Shown here: positions 23,116 through 26,863 of the stretch, in pieces
Layout of the letters: each line of letters opens with the position of its first letter
Position numbering within the stretch: position 1 is the first letter of the stretch
Source of the DNA: Roseburia sp.
Lineage (GTDB): Bacteria; Bacillota_A; Clostridia; Lachnospirales; Lachnospiraceae
NCBI GenBank assembly: GCA_019411365.1
Contig: DXQT01000037.1
Location: forward strand, 1-26,863
Reading direction: 5' to 3'
Length of the DNA stretch: 26,863 nt
Notes under the pieces: model-generated
Databases searched by the model: none
What the model was told of the DNA's origin: nothing
What the model saw: only the letters and a program-made list of their open reading frames with translations
Program-made: the position numbers and the translations under genes

Positions 23116-24060
23116 CTATGCAAGTGCAGGTTCCTTCCCTGCAATAATCGCTTTCACTTCTTCTATATCCTTATCTGTGGCTGAGGCTATCTGCTCTGCT
23201 GTAAAACCATTCTTATACATTTTCATAATGAGTCCTGCCTCTCCAATTGCAATACCATCTTCTTTTATTCCCTGACTCAAGTTACACATAACGCTCACAT
23301 CCTTCCTGAAGTTCTCCTCAATAGGAATATCGTATTCATTTCCAATTATGTTTAGTTTTTCATCTATTGTAAGTTCCTGTGACAGCAACGCTCCTAACAG
23401 ACGGTGCAGTTCATATGTCTCATCATGTTCCGGCAGATTCTTTGCCAGTCCAAGCATTATGATATTCAGCAGATCAAGATTTCCCTTCCATTGATAGGAA
23501 CCGATCAAATCTTCTTTTGTGAGATGCACATGGCTCATGCTGCTCTCTTCCATGTTCATACATACCCAGATCGAATATACACGCTTAATGTCATTGTAGC
23601 TGGAGTTCTCAAAATCACGTTCTTTTTGTGATGAGATCAGTCTGCTTACATAAAAGATTGCCCTGTTTAAGATTTCGTATCCCTTCGGCTCGTCTTTCTG
23701 TGCTTCCACATTTATGATGATCTGTGACAATCCATCTTTCATGCGCACATAGAAAACGATATCAAATCTTACCAGACCTTCATTAATTTCTTCATTTTCT
23801 GTGTTGAAACCGACCAGCCTCTCACCATTTTTTTCGCTGGCTGCATTTGTGAGTCCAGGCTCTACCGGTACCGTACTGATATGTGGTGTCCCTTCGATGC
23901 AGTCAACCACATCCTTGGGATTCATGCCCTTAAACTCATCAACTGTTTTTACCAGTATATGTGCCAGTATGCTCTTCTGTCCTAACAGACGCTTTGCACT
24001 CGTATCATACTGTGCATCCTTGTCTGTTGCTTTCACTGCATTTTTCAATTCTGTATTCAC
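23116..24060 (-). CDS. Rpn-family PD-(D/E)XK nuclease (recombination-promoting / transposase-like)
   Basis: This 314-residue protein belongs to the Rpn/YhgA-like PD-(D/E)XK family, often annotated as 'PD-(D/E)XK nuclease family transposase'; E. coli members promote RecA-independent recombination. It begins with the region SAKRLLGQKSILAHIL, followed by the nuclease core RFDIVFYVRMKDG (Asp100) and IIINVEAQKDE (Glu119-x-Gln121). Next are the conserved NRAIFYVSRLISSQ and SIWVCMNM stretches. The C-terminus NGFTAEQIASATDKDIEEVKAII is a typical short helix-turn-helix-like tail. The start is GTG 24060 with AGGAGG seven bases upstream. The gene has its own promoter and terminator. Such genes are multicopy in Lachnospiraceae and may be mobile or a defence-like accessory. 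Confidence 0.85.
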   Translation of the reverse strand: MNTELKNAVKATDKDAQYDTSAKRLLGQKSILAHILVKTVDEFKGMNPKDVVDCIEGTPHISTVPVEPGLTNAASEKNGERLVGFNTENEEINEGLVRFDIVFYVRMKDGLSQIIINVEAQKDEPKGYEILNRAIFYVSRLISSQKERDFENSSYNDIKRVYSIWVCMNMEESSMSHVHLTKEDLIGSYQWKGNLDLLNIIMLGLAKNLPEHDETYELHRLLGALLSQELTIDEKLNIIGNEYDIPIEENFRKDVSVMCNLSQGIKEDGIAIGEAGLIMKMYKNGFTAEQIASATDKDIEEVKAIIAGKEPALA

Positions 24061-24122
24061 TGGCCTTCCTCCTTTTTGTAACAGATATAGTCATCCCCAA
24101 AAAGGCATCTGACCACACCTAT

Positions 24123-24151
24123 ATTATAACTTACCCGTTTCTTTTATACAA
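24123..24151 (-). promoter_or_regulatory. Promoter of the Rpn-family gene
   Basis: On the minus strand, TTGTAT (24151-24146) is followed 17 nt later by TATAAT (24128-24123), about 60 nt before the GTG start. Confidence 0.65.
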
Positions 24152-24158
24152 TCATTTT

Positions 24159-24752
24159 TCACATTGTCTGCACCGGTGCATGTTGTTCCTGCTCCTCATG
24201 CTCCAAAGCATCCTGCTCTGGTACAGGCTCTACACTTTTTGCTGCTTCCTGCCCTTTTCCCATATACCGGATTTTAATGCTGCTGTAATCAACCCCTGCC
24301 GGTTCCAGCACTTTTTTCTCTAACATGTTTAACATCGCCTCGGTGTCAAATTTCCCCTCAAAATAAAGTTCCTCATCCACCTTTATCGGTACATCCATTT
24401 CTTCCGGTGAACTGCCAAGGATCGTCCTACAGCGTCCGGCTACTTTTCCACACATTTCCATAAATCTTTCATGGATATCCGGCTGTTCATTACAGGTCTG
24501 CAAAATCCTTTGTGCCACCTTTCTCCATGTAGGTGTCTCTATCCATTCTCCCGGTGCGAACTGGACTGCCAGCGGTCTTTTCCCTTTCAGTTCTGCCGGG
24601 GACACTGTGATAAGGCTGCTTTCCCGGATCGTATCTTTCACACTTGTATGCACCTCGCCACTCCGGTACATCTGGAGCAGTGCATCACATTTGGTGTTTA
24701 CAAGCTGTAACATTTCCTCCCTCAGTTCTTCTATCAGTTGCTCATAATTCAT
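24159..24752 (-). CDS. Unnamed protein, element-associated
   Basis: This 197-residue soluble protein belongs to no family I can name. A helical start (MNYEQLIEELREEMLQLVNTK) leads to a compact middle domain (KGKRPLAVQFAPGEWIETPTWRKVAQRIL). This is followed by DVPIKVDEELYFEGKFDTEAMLNMLEKKVLEPAGVDYSSIKIRY and an acidic, Gln/Glu-rich tail (PVPEQDALEHEEQEQ). The middle layout, a domain comparing a phrase like 'ETPTWRKVA' with a later strand 'ELYFEGKFD', is seen from memory in small accessory proteins of mobile elements. The ATG 24752 has GGAGGAG eight bases upstream. It is followed by the Rpn gene and lies just inside the IS-end-like repeats. Confidence 0.75.
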   Translation of the reverse strand: MNYEQLIEELREEMLQLVNTKCDALLQMYRSGEVHTSVKDTIRESSLITVSPAELKGKRPLAVQFAPGEWIETPTWRKVAQRILQTCNEQPDIHERFMEMCGKVAGRCRTILGSSPEEMDVPIKVDEELYFEGKFDTEAMLNMLEKKVLEPAGVDYSSIKIRYMGKGQEAAKSVEPVPEQDALEHEEQEQHAPVQTM

Positions 24753-24785
24753 ACGCTTTTCTCCTCCTCTCCTGTCACACTATAA

Positions 24786-25014
24786 TGTACCCATAACAGT
24801 GGACACATGAATTAGTGTAGTACCCGTTTTACGGACACCAACACAAGACGTGCTCCTGTTCTTAATCACCGTTTCCATGTGAACCCTTTTTCTTGGACAC
24901 ACCCTTCCAGATGTGATATTCTAATCACAGAAATGGAGGATTTTCATGAGCAGAAAACTATTCACAGAGGAACAACAACAATTACTTCGCCAAAACCCTT
25001 ACATTTTCACATAA
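24786..25014 (+). mobile_element. Left end of an IS3-family (IS150-like) element, truncated
   Basis: Two IS-end-like sequences lie in tandem: TGTACCCATAACAGTGGAC (24786) and TGTAGTACCCGTTTTACGGA (24816), both resembling IS150-group terminal repeats (TGTA..ACCC..TTTT..GGAC). A promoter-like TTGGACA...TATTCT and a GGAGG site lead to a 23-codon orfA start at 24946. The sequence changes to unrelated relaxase DNA at about 25000-25014; the rest of the IS is missing. Confidence 0.5.
24946..25014 (+). pseudogene. IS3-family OrfA, first 22 codons only
   Basis: From ATG 24946 with GGAGG upstream the frame reads MSRKLFTEEQQQLLRQNP then YIFT and a stop. This resembles the start of HTH-type OrfA transposase proteins of IS3-family elements in Lachnospiraceae. 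The frame stops because the element is broken at the junction with the relaxase fragment. Confidence 0.55.
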
Positions 25015-25190
25015 TCGTCCGTGGGTGCTTTGAAATGAATGTTCAGAGAAGTGCGTTCCGGCACGATGTCCTGATTGCTGTAGCTGTCCTTTTCACGCTC
25101 ATTGTGTTCCTGTACCTTAGCCACATCAGCCGGTGTTTCCAAGTCCTGATTTCTGGCTACGGTACGGTCTATTCCATCATTTCTTGCCAT
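24999..25190 (-). pseudogene. MobV / Mob_Pre relaxase, N-terminal fragment
   Basis: From ATG 25190 (ribosome site AAAGGA) the protein begins MARNDGIDRTVARNQDL, continues through DVAKVQEHNERE, PERTSLNIHFKAPTDDYVKM and then stops. This is the start of a Mob_Pre/MobV relaxase-like protein, which nicks oriT in mobilization of plasmids and integrated elements; a full protein runs several hundred residues. Only 63 codons remain, and the stop arises at the join with IS3-type DNA (about 25000). A conserved inverted repeat of MobV oriT type lies 60-90 bp upstream. Mobilization by this gene is therefore lost in cis. Confidence 0.6.
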
Positions 25191-25251
25191 AGATTTTTTG
25201 TCCTTTCTTTGAGGTATGCAGACAGCGGGAGCTGCGGAGAGGCACTTTTTC

Positions 25252-25279
25252 AAAGTGTAATAACCCACTATTACACTTT
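25252..25279 (-). other. Candidate oriT (MobV-type) upstream of the relaxase fragment
   Basis: AAAGTGTAATA (25252-25262) and TATTACACTTT (25269-25279) are a perfect 11-base inverted repeat around ACCCAC. The minus strand reads ATAGTGGG-TTATTACACTTT, resembling the MobV/pMV158 nick region TAGTGTG-TTA, and it sits just before the relaxase start as in MobV elements. Confidence 0.6.
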
Positions 25280-25339
25280 CATCCATACTGGCTGCAAAGT
25301 GCCGTGGGCTCTCCGAGGGCTCCTCCGGAGGGGGATGCG

Positions 25340-25399
25340 GTCACTGCGGTGACCTCTGCTGACCATGGCGAAAATGTCTGCACCTTTTCCCATGGTCAG
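25340..25399. repeat. Further inverted repeats near oriT
   Basis: GTCAC-TGCG-GTGAC (25340-25353) and a perfect ten-base pair CTGACCATGG (25359-25368) / CCATGGTCAG (25390-25399) lie in a 340-bp stretch (25200-25537) without a credible gene. They may belong to the transfer origin region. Confidence 0.5.
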
Positions 25400-25537
25400 C
25401 CCGTCTGCATGAAGCTGTTCTGCGGAACATTTCTTGCAGACGGCGGCAACGAAAACCGTATCTTTCACTGCCTGTCAATAGGCAGCACTGCGGTGCGCCT
25501 ATGGGGACGGGAGATGCGGGGGGCTGTTGCCGGGGCA

Positions 25538-25753
25538 TCACTTCTCCCGTCTTTTCTGCCATACGATGTCGTAGCCAAGCACAGCGGCAAGCTCCAATAC
25601 TTCCTTGTATCGGATGCTTTCCCGCTGCAATTTTGCGGACAGGTTGGAAACGCTGTCGCTCCATCCGTACTCGTCCGAGAGCAGGTCAACAACTTCCTGC
25701 ATGGTCAGCCCGGCACGGATGATCTGTGCCTTTATTTCGTTGCGTACATTCAT
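25538..25753 (-). CDS. Small HTH-like protein of an integrative element
   Basis: This 71-residue protein, MNVRNEIKAQIIRAGLTMQ..., has an XRE-like pattern: LTMQEVVDLLSDEYGWSDSVSNLSAKLQRESIRYKEVLELAAVLGYDIVW. The last part matches the usual 'recognition helix, then LAxALG' spacing of small DNA-binding regulators in conjugative and mobilizable elements. GGAGG lies ten bases before the ATG at 25753. The frame continues open upstream, but that sequence does not look coding. It lies between the primase/helicase and the oriT-like site, where an element regulator or accessory would fit. Confidence 0.75.
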   Translation of the reverse strand: MNVRNEIKAQIIRAGLTMQEVVDLLSDEYGWSDSVSNLSAKLQRESIRYKEVLELAAVLGYDIVWQKRREK

Positions 25754-26153
25754 ATTGAAAAATCCTCCATAATTCTGTTTGTGGTTCGGTGCAATCTCTG
25801 CACTCCAAAGCGGAGCAAATACACCGAACAGCGAAAAATCAGCTTTCTCCAAAATCAATTTATTTTTACGAGTGCGATACTCTGTCCATATAGGCATATA
25901 TCCCACTTTGCTGTTCCATGTGGTTTGTTCTGGAACAGCGAAAATACCCATTGTTCCGTGAACAGGGTACACGGTGCAGAGAAGCACGATTTGGTGAAAT
26001 GGTTTCGTCCTGCGGTCAAAAACTTTGCTGTTTCCATTACCATTGATTTTCAATGCCCGAAAACAGGTCTGTTCTAAAAGCCGCTGTTTCCTATAACGGG
26101 AGAAAACAGGGGTAAATGCTGCGTACATACGTACAGAGCAGAAATGGCGAAAA
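25754..26153. other. Gap without a gene inside the mobile element
   Basis: No coding region is convincing in these 400 bp. A perfect nine-base inverted repeat GCTGTTCCA / TGGAACAGC lies at 25910-25918 and 25931-25939. A GTACATACGTAC near-palindrome lies at 26123-26134. The long open frame on the minus strand lacks conserved-protein character and appears to be chance. Confidence 0.5.
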
Positions 26154-26185
26154 TCATTCCCGCCAGTCCTCCGGTACGTACGTAC
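26123..26185. repeat. Paired GTAC palindromes around the primase stop codon
   Basis: GTACATACGTAC (26123-26134) and the perfect palindrome GTACGTACGTAC (26174-26185) lie 51 bp apart, one after and one within the 3' end of the primase gene. Confidence 0.5.
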
Positions 26186-26863
26186 ACGGCGAAACATCGT
26201 AAAATCCATTTATATGAGGTCGTGCCACAGCTTCTACGCCCATAAATCCCCACACCCGCCGTCCGGCAGAGTTGGTGATGTTGTTGCAATGCTCCAGATT
26301 GAATCTCCCGGCATTGGCAATCATGGCGTCGCTGAAGCTGCGGGCTTTCAGCGGTGCAAGGGAATTTTCTTCGCACCACATCCGGTAGATTTCATAGAAA
26401 TCCTTGGAGCTGATGGACGCATCCGCTTTACGCTGGATGTATCCCTCGGAATCCATGAAATCAAAGATATTGTTGTTGTCACGCTTGACCGCTTCCCGGT
26501 TTTCCCGGATACGGTCACTCTCCGTAAACTTAAAGTTGTTGGCAACAAGCCGCTGTAAGCCTTCAAATGCCCACAGGAAGATACCCTCGGATTCGGCTTT
26601 CATCTTCTCCGCAAGGTCGGGATCGTCAGCTCTGTCCACTGGCTTTTCCTTGGTGGTCAGCACAAGCTGTCTGCGATAAAATCCGTCACTGCGATCATAA
26701 AGAGCTTGCAGATCGCCGTTGCTGAATGCCAGCAACCGGGCAAACATCCAGCCCTGATAACTCTGCTTTCCCTTGCGTTCCAGATCCATCTTGCCCTGTG
26801 CAGTCACAATGGATTTTACATAGTTGGTCTGACGCAGAGCTTCCATCCGCATATCATCATCCA
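26154..26863 (-). CDS. P4-type phage/plasmid primase-helicase, C-terminal part
   Basis: The gene runs off the window end; 236 residues are visible. They match the C-terminal end of P4/D5-type primase-helicases used for replication of phages and integrative elements. The SF3 helicase end is readable in QGKMDLERKGKQSYQGWMFARLLAFSNGDLQALYDRSDGFYRRQLVLTT: the 'asNg' strand followed by DRSDGFYRR. A helical C-terminal domain follows with NNIFDFMDSEGYI and ISSKDFYEIYRMWCEENSLAPL. The catalytic Walker motifs lie before the window. It is followed by the small HTH-like gene and the oriT region, supporting a mobilizable or conjugative element that continues to the right. Confidence 0.8.
   Translation of the reverse strand, partial: DDDMRMEALRQTNYVKSIVTAQGKMDLERKGKQSYQGWMFARLLAFSNGDLQALYDRSDGFYRRQLVLTTKEKPVDRADDPDLAEKMKAESEGIFLWAFEGLQRLVANNFKFTESDRIRENREAVKRDNNNIFDFMDSEGYIQRKADASISSKDFYEIYRMWCEENSLAPLKARSFSDAMIANAGRFNLEHCNNITNSAGRRVWGFMGVEAVARPHINGFYDVSPCTYVPEDWRE

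Larger units (their letters stand above)
24999..26863. mobile_element. Edge of an integrated mobilizable element
   Basis: The order primase-helicase, small HTH-like protein, oriT-like palindrome and MobV-type relaxase fragment (all minus) is typical of mobilizable elements in Firmicutes. The left side ends at the IS3-like junction near 25000. No integrase or attachment site is visible in the window; the right end lies beyond it. Confidence 0.6.

Noticed and set aside
21839..24060. PIN-like and Rpn genes as a toxin-antitoxin pair
   Set aside because: Each has its own promoter and terminator, the spacing is about 200 bp, and both look like nucleases.
25754..26209. Long minus-strand open frame upstream of the small HTH-like gene
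   Set aside because: The extra residues lack conserved character, no ribosome site fits an upstream start, and it overlaps the primase end; only the last 71 codons look real.
1..26863. CRISPR array or cas genes
   Set aside because: No regularly spaced repeats with unique spacers and no Cas-like protein found.

Overview
The window looks like chromosome of a gut Lachnospiraceae bacterium, probably of the Roseburia / Agathobacter (Eubacterium rectale) group. This is inferred from moderate-to-low GC, strong AGGAGG-type ribosome sites, Firmicutes lipoprotein signals, a malQ-malEFG operon without its own ATPase gene, an OhrR-type MarR, many MATE pumps and Rpn-family nucleases. No species marker gene is present.

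Layout. (1) 1-1405: the 3' part of tRNA-Gly(TCC) with its terminator, then a decayed pair: the N-terminal stub of an MMPL/RND transporter and a divergent, frameshifted TetR regulator. (2) 1497-2141: an unnamed single-pass membrane protein. (3) 2213-10912: an alpha-glucan/maltodextrin locus. A LacI-type regulator gene (9893-10912, +) diverges from malQ-malE-malF-malG and a GH13 lipoprotein amylase (all -). The shared 270-bp control region has near-consensus promoters on both strands, an AAACGTTT palindrome between the -35 and -10 of the malQ promoter, 18-bp-spaced direct repeats and a cre-like site. The amylase would cut starch or dextrin at the cell surface, MalE/F/G would import the products, and MalQ would rearrange them in the cytoplasm. 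The ATPase must be encoded elsewhere. (4) 10936-14982: an MFS transporter, an XRE-TPR regulator and a membrane-anchored hybrid histidine kinase. (5) 15157-16984: a redox cluster of a thioredoxin-reductase-like flavoprotein, thioredoxin and an OhrR-type regulator. (6) 17132-21179: a gene remnant, two MATE pumps, a YjbR/MmcQ protein and a CPBP-like membrane protein. (7) 21185-24752: gene debris, a PIN-like nuclease, an Rpn/PD-(D/E)XK nuclease and an unnamed protein. Two homologous 47-bp terminator repeats bracket the PIN gene. (8) 24786-26863: edge of an integrated mobilizable element, with an IS3/IS150-like left end joined to a truncated MobV/Mob_Pre relaxase fragment, a well-preserved MobV-type oriT-like palindrome, a small HTH-like protein and the C-terminal part of a P4-type primase/helicase that runs off the window.

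The less expected observations are: a TGCGCA inverted-repeat element placed exactly 15 nt before the start codons of three unrelated genes; the thioredoxin-reductase-like protein that keeps CATC but lacks the NADPH-binding HRRxxxR motif; the oriT-like site left beside a broken relaxase; and the PIN-like gene between duplicated terminators. No complete undescribed system can be demonstrated from sequence alone. Family names here come from reading motifs, not from database searches.
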